Shown: positions 25,653 to 34,927 of the stretch, in pieces
Layout of the letters: each line of letters starts with the position of its first letter
Numbering within the stretch: the stretch's first letter is position 1
Assembly (NCBI GenBank): GCA_031550325.1
Contig: JAVBOR010000018.1
Coordinates: 1 to 64,000, forward strand
From: JAVBTT01 sp031550325
GTDB taxonomy: Bacteria; Bacillota; Clostridia; Oscillospirales; UBA929
Length of the DNA: 64,000 bases
Direction of reading: 5' to 3'
The notes under the pieces: generated by a model
Seen by the model: the letters and a program-made list of their open reading frames with translations, nothing else
Databases searched by the model: none
What the model was told of the DNA's origin: nothing
Made by a program: the position numbers and the translations under genes

Positions 25653-26306
25653 ATGACGCTTACGCTTTCGGAGCCCTCCCTGCTCACGATCGCGGCGCCC
25701 GACGGCTCCGGCGATATCGGAGGCTCGCAGCTCTGGTACGCCGACAAATGGCAGCGCTTATCGGGCTGCGGCCCTACGGCAGCCGCCAATCTCATGTGGT
25801 ATCTTGCGGGGTCGAAGCCGGCGCTCAAAGGGCTCCGCCCTGTGGACGGCACCGGCAGAGAGAGCTTCCTCGCGCTGATGCAGAGGCTTTTCGAGTGCAT
25901 TACGCCGGGCCCTCAGGGCGTCAACACCGCCGCGCTGTTTGTGACGGGCGCTCTGGCCTACGCGCGCGCGCAAGGCGTTTTTCTGGAGGCGCGGACGCTT
26001 GAGTTTTCCAAGTTCCCGCGGCCCAAGCCGTCCGAGGAAAGCATGAAGACCTTCCTCACAGCGGCGCTGACCGATGACCTTCCCGTGGCCTTTTTAAACT
26101 TGTCCAACGGTAGCCTCGGCAATCTTGAAAGCTGGCACTGGGTGACGCTGATCTCGTTTGACCCCGACACCCTGTGCGCGGGCGCTTGCGACCAGGGCAA
26201 GATGCTTGAGCTTGACCTGGCGGCGTGGCGAAAGACCAGCGTGCTCGGCGGCGCCATGGTTGCGCTGACCGGCGCCGCTGTCCCGGCTGCGGACGAGGAG
26301 AAATAA
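25653..26306 (+). CDS. C39-like papain-fold cysteine peptidase
   Basis: About 217 residues. The pattern QLWYADKW...LSGCGPTAAANLMWYL places a catalytic Cys, and ESWHWVTLISFD a catalytic His, as in peptidase_C39-like proteins. No signal peptide is visible, so it may act in the cytoplasm. It follows the HEPN/RES gene by 100 bp on the same strand. The substrate is unknown. Confidence 0.7.
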   Translation: MTLTLSEPSLLTIAAPDGSGDIGGSQLWYADKWQRLSGCGPTAAANLMWYLAGSKPALKGLRPVDGTGRESFLALMQRLFECITPGPQGVNTAALFVTGALAYARAQGVFLEARTLEFSKFPRPKPSEESMKTFLTAALTDDLPVAFLNLSNGSLGNLESWHWVTLISFDPDTLCAGACDQGKMLELDLAAWRKTSVLGGAMVALTGAAVPAADEEK

Positions 26307-26309
26307 TCA

Positions 26310-26576
26310 CCCCTGTTCTTTTCCTGGATTTGCGTCGGCCTGACGCCGAAGGCGGCGGGTTCTTGCTGGACCGAAAATCGAAAAAGATTGAACCACGAGG
26401 CTTTCACGGATTTACTCCGGGAAAGCCTTTCTCTGCAAACCGCCACAGCGGTTTGATTCTGCTCCCGCTTTGTCAAAGAACCAAATGTTCTTTGACAGCC
26501 AAACCCCCGCTTTGTCGAAGCATTGGTTCTTTGACAGCCCAAAAGGCCCTGGAATCGGAGTGATTCCAGGGCCTTT
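26310..26576 (-). repeat. Composite hairpin repeat, copy 2 (full set)
   Basis: In minus orientation it carries P1 (26469-26498, arms TGTCAAAGAAC/GTTCTTTGACA) and the joiner GGGAGCAGAATC. Next come P2 (26436-26455, AAACCGC/GCGGTTT) and P3 (26398-26428, AGGCTTTC arms). P4 (about 26318-26385, GGTCCAGCAAGAACCC...GCGTCAGG) completes the set. A second P1 (26511-26537) and a P3-like 13-bp hairpin (26540-26576) lie next to the esterase stop codon. Confidence 0.75.
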
Positions 26577-26608
26577 GACCAAAGAAGCTGTGCAAAGAAG
26601 TCGGAACT

Positions 26609-28849
26609 TTATTTGGTGACGGTGAAGGAGAAGACGTAGCTCGGGAACAGTTCGGCAAACTTGACGCCCTTGACAACGATCTTCTGTCCGGCGGCAAGAG
26701 AGTCGTACGCAACGGGAACCACGAGCGTGTTTTCCTGCTCGACGGTGGCGCTGTATACGGACGAGCCGATGGTCACGGCGCCCGCAAACGCTGTTTTGCT
26801 GGAGATCTGCGCGTTGAAGCGGATGTTCAGCTGGCCGCTCTCGCTTCCGAAAGCAGTGGCCACCCAGAGATCTTCGCTGTACTCCACGACAGTGATGTCG
26901 CAGGAGGAAGCATTGCCGTTTTCGCCGACGACGAGCTTGTATGTGCCGGCAGCGGGGGCGGCGGGGATGTTCAGGCGGATTTTGCCCTCGGAGGCGCTGA
27001 CGATATTGCCCAGTCTGACGCCGTCAACGTCGAGGAACGCGTCCAGATTGGAGGTGTCCATGTTGTCGGCGTTATAGGTGATGTTCAGGTTTGCGCCCAG
27101 CGTGGCGACAATTTTGGGGGTGGACACGGCGACATCGGTGAGAACCGGGCCGTTGTAAATCGTGGCGCCTGTTTCCATGTCGCGCTCATACATGGAGAAG
27201 AACTCCCACATCTCCTGGGCGATGGGCTTGTAGTTCCAGTGAGCAAAGTTGTGCAAGCCGACGAGGCGGATCAGGGGCATGCCGTCTTCGTTCTTCACGT
27301 CGCCGACAAGAGCTTCCCTGGTGCCGATCGTGGTCCATCTCTGTCCGTCCAGCGAGAGGCCGTAGTATCTGTTGAGGCTCAGATCAGCGGCCGCGCTCAT
27401 GGGCAGGAAGTTCAGGGTCTGATAGGCCTTGATCTGGTTGAACAGGCTGCCGACCGGGATGGGTCTGTAGACGTCTCTGTCGCCGGCGCTAATGAACACG
27501 GGCAGGAACTGTCCTTCTTTTTTGTTGGCTTCGGCGACCACGATGTTGTTGGCAGAGCCGCCGACCGGGGCAGTGCCGCCTACGGCGGTGAGGATAGCGG
27601 CGTTTCTAAAGCCGTAGTTCAGGCTGCTGTTGGCGCCGGCGGACAGACCGCACATATACACCCTGCCGGGGTTGATCTGCGGGTATTTTTCCTGCAGGTG
27701 AGCGATCAGCGTCATGGTGCCGGCTTCGCCGAGCGCCGTGAAGGTGCCGCTGCCGCTGCCCTGCCACTCGGCAGAGACGGCGATGAAGCCATACTTGGCG
27801 GCCAGCTCAACCCAACCCGAGGTCTCCGGCTGGGTGCGGTTGTCGTTGCCGTTGCCGTGCATGAGCATCACGAGCGGAACGGACTTCGCGGGCATATCCT
27901 TGGCGCTCAGGGGGATATACTCCTGCCACAGATTGTTGTTGTCTCCGCCGATGAGGTTCTGCTGCACGGCGGTAAACTCGATGCCGAGCGCGTCGAACAT
28001 GGGATAAGAAACCAGTTCATAGGGCTCGGGGTAGTTCAGGGGGTTGGAGGTGTAGAACTCCTCGAGGTAGTTGTGGGTGCGGTAGTTTTTGCAGAAAATG
28101 TTCGCCCAGGCCTTTTCAAAGGCCACGGCCAGCGAGTCCTCTGCGCCGCCGACGGCGACGTTCTGGAAGGGCTCCGCGGAGTTGCTGTAAACGGTGACGC
28201 CGTCCAGGACGGTCTGCGTGTCGGTCGCGTTGGCGTTCTTGTAGTAGTCAACAAGGCCGGCGGCTCCGCCGGAAATATAGGCGGGGATGGGCTTTTCATA
28301 GGTCAAGCCTTCTTGGAGGTTGCCGCCGTAAGTCATAATGCCGGCAACCGGCCAGCTGTTCTGGCTGACGTAGTTGTTGACAAAATCAGCGCCCTCGCCG
28401 ATGCCGATGAACTTGATGTTGGTGCCGTTACCCGGCATGGCGTACCGAAGGATCTGCAGGTAGACTTCCTTGTCGGCTTCGCCGAAGGCGTCTCCCACGG
28501 GGTTGATGATGTACGCGTTGGTGGTGTATGTCTGTAAATGCGAGAAAATACCCATCTCGGCAAGCAGGTCATAGGCTTCCTGCTCGGTGTATTTTCCATC
28601 GCCGTAAATGTAATAGGAAGGCACGGTGCCGGGATAGCGGCCGGAGGGGGTGTTCAGGGCAGACGCGTTATACCGGTAGATGGTTGTGTCGGTGATGTTG
28701 GGCAGAACGCCGAAGGTGACGCCTACGGGCAGTTCATATGCCGCAGCGTCTCCGCCCGAGGCAGCCGTGACGGGCTGGGCGGAAAGCGTCAGAACAAACA
28801 CTGCCAGAAGTGCTAGAGCCCATACTCTCATTTTCAAATTGGTCTTCAT
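26609..28849 (-). CDS. Secreted alpha/beta-hydrolase esterase (PHB-depolymerase-like)
   Basis: About 746 residues. A signal peptide occupies residues 1-30 (hydrophobic core then AQPVTAASG). The alpha/beta-hydrolase nucleophile is in CGLSAGANSS; a plausible acid is in ISAGDRDVYRP and the histidine in GLHNFAHWNY. The oxyanion region VMLMHGNGNDNR resembles polyhydroxybutyrate-depolymerase/feruloyl-esterase-type secreted enzymes. The C-terminal 170 residues form beta-sandwich domains. There is no sorting signal. TAGGAGGAG precedes ATG 28849. A 420-bp leader upstream looks like structured RNA. Confidence 0.82.
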   Translation of the reverse strand: MKTNLKMRVWALALLAVFVLTLSAQPVTAASGGDAAAYELPVGVTFGVLPNITDTTIYRYNASALNTPSGRYPGTVPSYYIYGDGKYTEQEAYDLLAEMGIFSHLQTYTTNAYIINPVGDAFGEADKEVYLQILRYAMPGNGTNIKFIGIGEGADFVNNYVSQNSWPVAGIMTYGGNLQEGLTYEKPIPAYISGGAAGLVDYYKNANATDTQTVLDGVTVYSNSAEPFQNVAVGGAEDSLAVAFEKAWANIFCKNYRTHNYLEEFYTSNPLNYPEPYELVSYPMFDALGIEFTAVQQNLIGGDNNNLWQEYIPLSAKDMPAKSVPLVMLMHGNGNDNRTQPETSGWVELAAKYGFIAVSAEWQGSGSGTFTALGEAGTMTLIAHLQEKYPQINPGRVYMCGLSAGANSSLNYGFRNAAILTAVGGTAPVGGSANNIVVAEANKKEGQFLPVFISAGDRDVYRPIPVGSLFNQIKAYQTLNFLPMSAAADLSLNRYYGLSLDGQRWTTIGTREALVGDVKNEDGMPLIRLVGLHNFAHWNYKPIAQEMWEFFSMYERDMETGATIYNGPVLTDVAVSTPKIVATLGANLNITYNADNMDTSNLDAFLDVDGVRLGNIVSASEGKIRLNIPAAPAAGTYKLVVGENGNASSCDITVVEYSEDLWVATAFGSESGQLNIRFNAQISSKTAFAGAVTIGSSVYSATVEQENTLVVPVAYDSLAAGQKIVVKGVKFAELFPSYVFSFTVTK

Positions 28850-28959
28850 CTGTTTTCTCCTCCTAAACTAATCTTGAGCGTGTTTTCGGGACTGTTGGCG
28901 GGTGTCCAGTCACCTCCTTAGTTCATAGCACCCATGTATACCAATACCATTCTTCCCTG

Positions 28960-29265
28960 CGCATACGGACATCTATCTTTACTTTTCGCAGGCTGTTTTT
29001 ACGCTCCGGCTTGAGCGGCCGGAGCAGGGCTTGTCAGGTTTTCTCTTGCGGGGCGGCTGCATACTCTGAGTCTTTATTAGCCGCGCCGAGGCACAACCAA
29101 CCAACGCAAAACCTAGATGGTGGTGCGGCCGTCCCCGGGCGACTTGACGCCCGGATAGACCACATCCAACGCAGTTTCGCACGTGCGCGGCTCTTTTTGA
29201 CATGGGGTTTCCGCCGGGGCGGCAGTGTGGGAGTGCGGTTCCTTTCGCAATGGTTTTTTTGGTGA
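28960..29265 (-). ncRNA. Candidate structured RNA in the esterase leader
   Basis: The 900-bp gap before 29756 contains strongly paired sequence rather than a gene. Seen directly are AGCCGCGC (29079-29086) pairing with GCGCGGCT (29185-29192) and a CCGGGCG/CGCCCGG hairpin (about 29136-29155). A GCTCCGGC/GCCGGAGC hairpin lies near 29002-29025, and GGATG-type arms surround the central hairpin. A TGCTATAAT extended -10 at 29276-29284 points through it toward the esterase. On the other strand the closing stem is followed by CTTTTTG, so plus-strand transcription with a terminator is the alternative. I cannot assign an RNA family. Confidence 0.4.
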
Positions 29266-29275
29266 CTTTTGATAA

Positions 29276-29284
29276 ATTATAGCA
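29276..29284 (-). promoter_or_regulatory. Extended -10 promoter toward the esterase leader
   Basis: The minus strand reads TGCTATAAT, a perfect TATAAT with the TGN extension. The -35 region at 17 bp (TGGTAT) is poor, as is common for extended -10 promoters. Transcription would run through the structured region to the esterase gene. Confidence 0.5.
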
Positions 29285-29560
29285 TATGGCTCAATAAAAT
29301 ACCAGCGGTTTTGTTAAAAAGGCAAAAAAGTACAGATAATGGCGACGACGGTGCGGCATGACCGTAATCGTTTGAAAGTACAATTTTTCCGTACAATACA
29401 CCCAAAGCGCCGTTCTCCATTCCGTGCCGATAACAGAACGCGCGCGGCGGCGTGTCCGCCAAAAGGGAGGCGCTTGGAAAAATGAGGAAAAAGCGGGGCG
29501 TCCGGACTGAAGCGACGATGAATAATATGCATTCGTTGCGCAAGCGCAGTGTGGCTAAAT

Positions 29561-29630
29561 CTTTATCGGCTTTCGGTGAGGCAGGAATCTGCCGGCAGCG
29601 CCGTCAGGCTCGACGCAAAAACCAATAAAG
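29561..29630 (+). repeat. Composite hairpin repeat, copy 3 (P4 only)
   Basis: Outer arms CTTTATCGGCTTT and AAACCAATAAAG enclose the conserved internal text GAGGCAGGAATCTGCCGGC and GCCGTCAGGCTCGACGC. The other modules are missing. It lies upstream of the ABC transporter gene. Confidence 0.6.
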
Positions 29631-29755
29631 CCACGGTCGCGGTGGGCCTATTTGAGAATGAACAAGAAAATTTAGCTGATTTCCCGGTTTGTTAACACAT
29701 TATTCATATTAATCTGATATCCTGAGATTTATCTTTTGGTTAGGATGTGTTTCGG

Positions 29756-32362
29756 GTGCTTGTATTAAAAAACGTCGTCAAAGATTATGTTATGGGGGAC
29801 CTAAAGGTCGAGGCGCTCAGAGGCATCGATTTGGCATTTCGGAAAAATGAGTTTGTATCTGTCCTCGGGCCTTCGGGATGCGGGAAAACCACGCTGCTCA
29901 ACATCATCGGCGGACTGGACCGCTACAGCAGCGGAGACCTTTCGGTCAACGGCGTTTCCACCAAGAAGTACAAGGACGGGGACTGGGACACCTATCGCAA
30001 CCACTCCATAGGCTTTGTGTTTCAAACCTACAACCTGATCATGCATCAGACCGTATTGTCCAACGTAGAGCTTGCGCTTACGCTCTCCGGGGTTTCCAAA
30101 TCAGAGCGCCGCAAGCGGGCAATCAACGCGCTCAAGCAGGTTGGACTTGGGGATCAGTTGGACAAGAAGCCCAATCAGGTCTCGGGCGGGCAGATGCAGC
30201 GCGTGGCCATCGCGCGGGCGCTGGTCAACAACCCGGAGATCCTGCTGGCAGACGAGCCGACCGGCGCGCTTGACTCGGAAACAAGCCTGCAGATCATGGA
30301 GATCCTCAAGGAGATCGCCAAGGACCGTCTGGTCATCATGGTCACGCACAATCCCGACATCGCCGAAATGTACTCCACCCGCATCATCCGGCTGCTGGAC
30401 GGCCTGGTCACTGACGACTCAAACCCCTATGCGATGGAGACTGAAATAGCCGCGCCCGCGTACCGGAAGCGGAAAAAGCCGCCCATGTCCTTTTTCACGG
30501 CGCTTTCGCTGAGCCTGAACAACCTGATGACCAAAAAGGCGCGCACGTTTTTGACCGCCTTTGCCGGCAGCATCGGCATCATCGGTATCGCGATGATCCT
30601 CGCGCTTTCCACCGGCGTGCAGGACTACATCGCCCGCGTAGAGGAGGACACGCTCTCCAGCTACCCGATTTCCATCCAGAAGACCTCGCTGGACATCGGC
30701 GCGATGCTGAGCGCTGCGTCGGGGATGCGCACTGACGATGTCACACACGAGCTCGACAAGGTGTACTCCAACGATATCATGGGCAAGATGCTGTCCACGA
30801 TGCTCTCGGAGCTGTCCACCAACGACCTGCAGGCCTTTAAGGCCTTTCTGGACAGTGAGGACAGCGGCATGGCCGAGCTTGTCAATGATATACAGTACGG
30901 CTACGGCACGCAGATGAACATATACGCCTCAGACACGTCGGACGGCATTTTGCAGATTAACCCCAACTCGGTGTTCAAGGCGCTGGGTTTCTCGGGCGTC
31001 GGGGCAGCTTCGGCGTCCGGCGGGATGATGGCCGGGCTGAGCGGAATGGGCTCGATGTCGGGCTCAAACGTCTGGCAGGAAATGCTGGGAAACAGTGATG
31101 TGCTGGCCGCGCAGTACGAGGTGATTGCCGGGCGGATGCCGGACGGCTACAATGAGGTTGTAATCATCGTGGATGAAAACAACGAGATTACCGACTTCAC
31201 GCTGTACTCGCTCGGCCTGAAAGACCCCGAAGAGCTTGTGGACATGATGAAAACCCTCAGAGAGGGCGGGGAAGTCGAGACGCAGCAGACGGATTATAGC
31301 TATGACGAGCTCCTCTCCCTCACCTTCAAGCTGGTGCTGAACACCGATTACTACGAACGCACCGAGGATACCTGGGGCAGCCACAGCGAAAACGAGGCGT
31401 TTATGAAGAACGTCATTGATAACGCGACGACTGTCAAGGTCGTCGGAGTCCTGCGCCCTGCCGGAAACGCCGCGGTGGCCAACGTCAGTGGCGCCGTGGG
31501 CTACACTACGGGGCTGATGACGCACCTCATTAACGAAGTGAACAACAGCGAGATTGTCCGGCAGCAGAAGGAGCATCCCGAAACCGACGTGTTTACCGGA
31601 AAGCCGTTTGCCACCGGCGAGGAGGAGCAGGCCGAGTTTGACATCACCACGCTGCCGGAGGAGCAGCAGGCCTATCTGCAGACGCTGGACGAGGACGAGC
31701 TCAAAACGCTCCTGGAGAGCTATTCGGTCACCTCAAAGGCCACGTATGAGGAAAACCTGCAAAAGCTGGGCGCATCTGCTCTCGACAACCCCGACAGCAT
31801 TAGCATTTTCCCCAGGGACTTTGAGTCCAAGGACCAGATCACCACGATCATCAACGACTACAATAAGCGCGTGACGGACGAGGACAAAGAGGAGATGGTC
31901 ATTCAGTATACCGACCTTGTCGGCCTGATGATGTCCTCAGTCAGCACAATTATTAACGCCATCAGCTATGTGCTCATCGCGTTTGTGTCCATCTCGCTCG
32001 TCGTATCCTCGATCATGATCGGCATCATCACCTATATCTCCGTGCTGGAGCGCACAAAGGAAATCGGCATTCTGCGCAGCATTGGCGCGTCGAAAAAGGA
32101 TATCTCCAGCGTGTTTAACGCCGAAACGCTCATTGTCGGGTTTGTGTCCGGCGTGCTGGGCATCGGGGTGACGCTGTTGCTGTGTATCCCCGCGAACCTG
32201 ATTATTCATGCGCTGACCGATATTTCCGGCGTGGCCGCGCTGCCCATGGCGGGCGCAGTAATCCTCGTGGCCATCAGCATGGCGCTGACGTTTATCGCGG
32301 GGCTGATTCCCTCCCGGATCGCTGCCAAAAAGGATCCCGTGGTTGCGCTCAGAACCGAGTAA
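29756..32362 (+). CDS. ABC transporter, fused ATPase and MacB/FtsX-type permease
   Basis: About 868 residues. Residues 1-220 form the ATPase: Walker A GPSGCGKTTL, signature VSGGQMQRV, Walker B LLADEPTGALD and the H-loop in MVTHNPD. A permease of FtsX/MacB type follows, with one membrane helix near 275 (GIIGIAMILAL), a large extracellular domain and three C-terminal helices (ISYVLIAFVSISLVV onward). Such proteins drive efflux or mechanotransmission of peptides and antibiotics rather than import. GTG 29756 is preferred, eight bases after AGGATG. No adjacent two-component system is seen. Confidence 0.88.
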   Translation: MLVLKNVVKDYVMGDLKVEALRGIDLAFRKNEFVSVLGPSGCGKTTLLNIIGGLDRYSSGDLSVNGVSTKKYKDGDWDTYRNHSIGFVFQTYNLIMHQTVLSNVELALTLSGVSKSERRKRAINALKQVGLGDQLDKKPNQVSGGQMQRVAIARALVNNPEILLADEPTGALDSETSLQIMEILKEIAKDRLVIMVTHNPDIAEMYSTRIIRLLDGLVTDDSNPYAMETEIAAPAYRKRKKPPMSFFTALSLSLNNLMTKKARTFLTAFAGSIGIIGIAMILALSTGVQDYIARVEEDTLSSYPISIQKTSLDIGAMLSAASGMRTDDVTHELDKVYSNDIMGKMLSTMLSELSTNDLQAFKAFLDSEDSGMAELVNDIQYGYGTQMNIYASDTSDGILQINPNSVFKALGFSGVGAASASGGMMAGLSGMGSMSGSNVWQEMLGNSDVLAAQYEVIAGRMPDGYNEVVIIVDENNEITDFTLYSLGLKDPEELVDMMKTLREGGEVETQQTDYSYDELLSLTFKLVLNTDYYERTEDTWGSHSENEAFMKNVIDNATTVKVVGVLRPAGNAAVANVSGAVGYTTGLMTHLINEVNNSEIVRQQKEHPETDVFTGKPFATGEEEQAEFDITTLPEEQQAYLQTLDEDELKTLLESYSVTSKATYEENLQKLGASALDNPDSISIFPRDFESKDQITTIINDYNKRVTDEDKEEMVIQYTDLVGLMMSSVSTIINAISYVLIAFVSISLVVSSIMIGIITYISVLERTKEIGILRSIGASKKDISSVFNAETLIVGFVSGVLGIGVTLLLCIPANLIIHALTDISGVAALPMAGAVILVAISMALTFIAGLIPSRIAAKKDPVVALRTE

Positions 32363-32483
32363 GCCTGTATCAGGGCGCAGCCTGAAGAATCAGTCGCGCT
32401 CCCGTGCTTCGGAGGGATTGCGTCGCGCCAAAGAAGCCGCCGGGGTCCCCCTGCTGAACTGAAACTGCAAAGGATTTGTCCAC

Positions 32484-32609
32484 AAGGCCCTCCGGATTCA
32501 TTCCGAGAGGGCCTTTCGCTGCAAGTCGTCTCAACTGGTTAATCCGACCCGCGCTTTGTCAAAGTGCCGACGGTTCTTTGGAGGCCCGGCGCGTCTTCGC
32601 AAAGACGCG
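32484..32609 (-). repeat. Composite hairpin repeat, copy 4 (partial)
   Basis: In minus orientation, a CGCGTCTTT/AAGACGCG hairpin (32590-32609) precedes a degenerate P1 (32554-32581). P3 follows at 32484-32515, with AAGGCCCTC arms and a minus-strand loop containing GGAATGAATCC. P4 is absent. The gap between the ABC and MFS genes holds no other feature. Confidence 0.6.
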
Positions 32610-32748
32610 TTTCTTCGTTTTTTGCCGTGGGGTCGCAGTTGTTTTGTCCAAATAGGGCCTGCATTTGGCTTTACAACCGCTCCGCCGCGAGCTATAATAA
32701 ACTGATAGAGACTGCGTGTCGAAATATGAGGATATGGAATGGTGATGG

Positions 32749-33963
32749 TTGTTGGAGGATAAACCGCTGTGGTCAAAGGACTACATACTCGTTTTGCTGG
32801 CCATTTTATTTGCGTCGCTGGCCAATGGCGCGCTGATCGTGATTCTGCCCGTGTACATCATCCAACTTGGAGGCAACAACGCGCTGACGGGACTCATGAT
32901 GGCTGGCATGACCCTGGCGGGCATGATGGCGAAGCTCATCGCCGGGCCGCTGATTGACCGCGTGGGAAGAAAGAAAATTTTGGTGCTCGGCAGCTCGACG
33001 TTTGCGATAAACGCCATTTTGTATTGTTTTGTCATGACCATCCCCGGGCTGTTTGTGCTGAGGATCCTTAACGGCATTACACAGGGGATCTACTTCCCGG
33101 TGCCGCCGACGATCGTCGCCGACCTTGCTCCAAAGGGCAGGCTGGTGGAGGGCTTGGGGTATTTCGGCATTCCTCCGGCGCTGGGCACCGGCATAGGGCC
33201 CGTGGCGGGTATGTGGGTTTACGAAAGGTTTGGAGTCGGCGCGCTGTTTGCGACGCTGGCGGTTCTTTCGGTGATTTCCTTTGTCATTACCCTGTTTGTG
33301 AAAGAAAAGTACAAGCGGGATGAGCCGCAGAGCGCACCAATCCCCGAGGACATTGGCCCTCAAAAGCGCCGTTTGAAGCTCTCGACCATTGTTGAACTGT
33401 CGGTTATTCTTCCGGCCATGGTGATCCTCTTTATCTCTCTCGGCAACAGCGCGATCATGAACTTTCTCTTGCCGTTTGGAATCGAAAGAGGCATTGCCAA
33501 CATCAGCGTATTCTTCCTGATTAACAACATCGTTGTGGTCATCACTCGTCTGGGAACACCCAGGCTTACACGCAAGTTCGGCATATTGAGACTGATTACC
33601 GTGGGAGGCGTCTGCATCGTCTCCTCAACGCTGCTCATTGCGTTTTCGCACCATATCGCCATGGTGATTGCCGCCAGCGTGCTGTTTGGGGTGGGCGTCT
33701 CCACCACCATACAGCTTTTGCAGGTGATCACGCTGGGGATGGTGCCGGAAAACAAAAGAGGTGTCGCGAATACAACCTGGATGCTGTTGTTTGATATTGG
33801 AGTTGGTCTTGGCGCTACGGTCTGGGGCGCCTCGACAGTCTATGGCGGCTACACCATCACCTATGCCCTGTCGGCCCTGACCGTATTGCTTTCCGTTGTC
33901 CTCCACGTCACGCTTTTGATTCCCAAACATAAAAAGAACATGCTCACAGAGAGCAGCCTATAG
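32749..33963 (+). CDS. Major facilitator superfamily transporter
   Basis: About 404 residues with twelve predicted hydrophobic segments. The MFS loop 2-3 signature is present (GPLIDRVGRKKILVLG). The central cytoplasmic loop is charged (KEKYKRDEPQS...PQKRRLK). The start is one of two consecutive TTG codons (32749/32752) with only a weak Shine-Dalgarno. The substrate is not apparent; the type resembles drug or sugar efflux proteins of the DHA group. It is 114 bp upstream of a cytoplasmic esterase on the same strand. Confidence 0.82.
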   Translation: MLEDKPLWSKDYILVLLAILFASLANGALIVILPVYIIQLGGNNALTGLMMAGMTLAGMMAKLIAGPLIDRVGRKKILVLGSSTFAINAILYCFVMTIPGLFVLRILNGITQGIYFPVPPTIVADLAPKGRLVEGLGYFGIPPALGTGIGPVAGMWVYERFGVGALFATLAVLSVISFVITLFVKEKYKRDEPQSAPIPEDIGPQKRRLKLSTIVELSVILPAMVILFISLGNSAIMNFLLPFGIERGIANISVFFLINNIVVVITRLGTPRLTRKFGILRLITVGGVCIVSSTLLIAFSHHIAMVIAASVLFGVGVSTTIQLLQVITLGMVPENKRGVANTTWMLLFDIGVGLGATVWGASTVYGGYTITYALSALTVLLSVVLHVTLLIPKHKKNMLTESSL

Positions 33964-34077
33964 TCAGGAGAGAGAGTCTCACTATGGGTTACAGGTTTTT
34001 TGAGCCGACGCGCTTCCGGCCCGTGACGGCATGGGCCGCCGGTAGCCGGAGCGATCAAAAAGAGTGGGGAGAACCAC

Positions 34078-34914
34078 ATGGCGCTTTTACAAGTAAACTT
34101 TATGTCGAAGTCCTTGATGAGGACGGTTCCCATGCAGGTCATTTTGCCCGTGGACAAGGTCACGATGCCCGGAATGCCCGTGAGAGAGGACAGGCCGTTC
34201 AAGACCCTTTACCTGCTCCACGGACTTTTCGGCAATTACACCGACTGGGTGACCAACACAAGAATCCAAAAATGGGCAGAGGAAAAGAATCTCGCTGTCG
34301 TCATGCCCTCGGGAGACAACTCGTTCTACCTTGACAGGCCCGAGCCCTGGAACAATTACGGCGAGTTTGTCGGCCAGGAGATTGTGGAGGTCACCAGAAA
34401 GATGTTTAATCTCTCGCCCGAGAGAGAGGACACTTACATCGCCGGGCTTTCCATGGGCGGGTTCGGGGCCATCCGGAACGGCCTGAAGTATCATCAGACC
34501 TTTGGGTACATCGCCGGCCTTTCCAGCGCGGTTCATATCCTTGAGGATGTGGAGAATATTCCGCCGACCCGCTCCATCGCTTACGAGGAGAGTCTTTTCG
34601 GCCCGCTGAAGGAAGCCGTGCTGACCGACAAAAACCCGAGGGTGATCGTGAACTATATCATAGAAGCGATGAAAACTGACCCCGGCGTCCGGTTTCCGAA
34701 GCTCTTTCTCGCGTGCGGCACGGACGACGGCCTGATCGGCGTCAACCGCGTCTATCGCGACCTTTTCCGGGAGAGCGGGATCGAGCTGCTCTATATCGAG
34801 CAGCCGGGAGCGCACGACTGGGCTTTCTGGGATGAGATGATTCAAAAGGTGCTGCAGTGGCTTCCTCTGGAGGGGGCAGTGTCCAGCGTCACCAGCGGAA
34901 GCACCAAAGGCTGA
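34078..34914 (+). CDS. Esterase of the EstA/S-formylglutathione hydrolase type
   Basis: About 278 residues. The alpha/beta-hydrolase fold shows YLLHGLFGNYTDW (oxyanion), nucleophile GLSMGGFGAIRNG, acid in ACGTDDGLIG and histidine in PGAHDWAFWDEM. This set matches small acetyl/tributyrin esterases of Firmicutes. No signal peptide, so cytoplasmic. It probably removes acetyl groups from xylo-oligosaccharides or similar compounds, by family analogy. Confidence 0.85.
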   Translation: MALLQVNFMSKSLMRTVPMQVILPVDKVTMPGMPVREDRPFKTLYLLHGLFGNYTDWVTNTRIQKWAEEKNLAVVMPSGDNSFYLDRPEPWNNYGEFVGQEIVEVTRKMFNLSPEREDTYIAGLSMGGFGAIRNGLKYHQTFGYIAGLSSAVHILEDVENIPPTRSIAYEESLFGPLKEAVLTDKNPRVIVNYIIEAMKTDPGVRFPKLFLACGTDDGLIGVNRVYRDLFRESGIELLYIEQPGAHDWAFWDEMIQKVLQWLPLEGAVSSVTSGSTKG

Positions 34915-34927
34915 CGCAGGCTTTAGA

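Noticed and set aside
28860..28915. Short leader peptide ORF after AAGGAGGTGACTGG upstream of the esterase
   Set aside because: The GTG directly abuts the Shine-Dalgarno-like sequence, leaving no spacing, and the 16-residue frame shows no regulatory feature.
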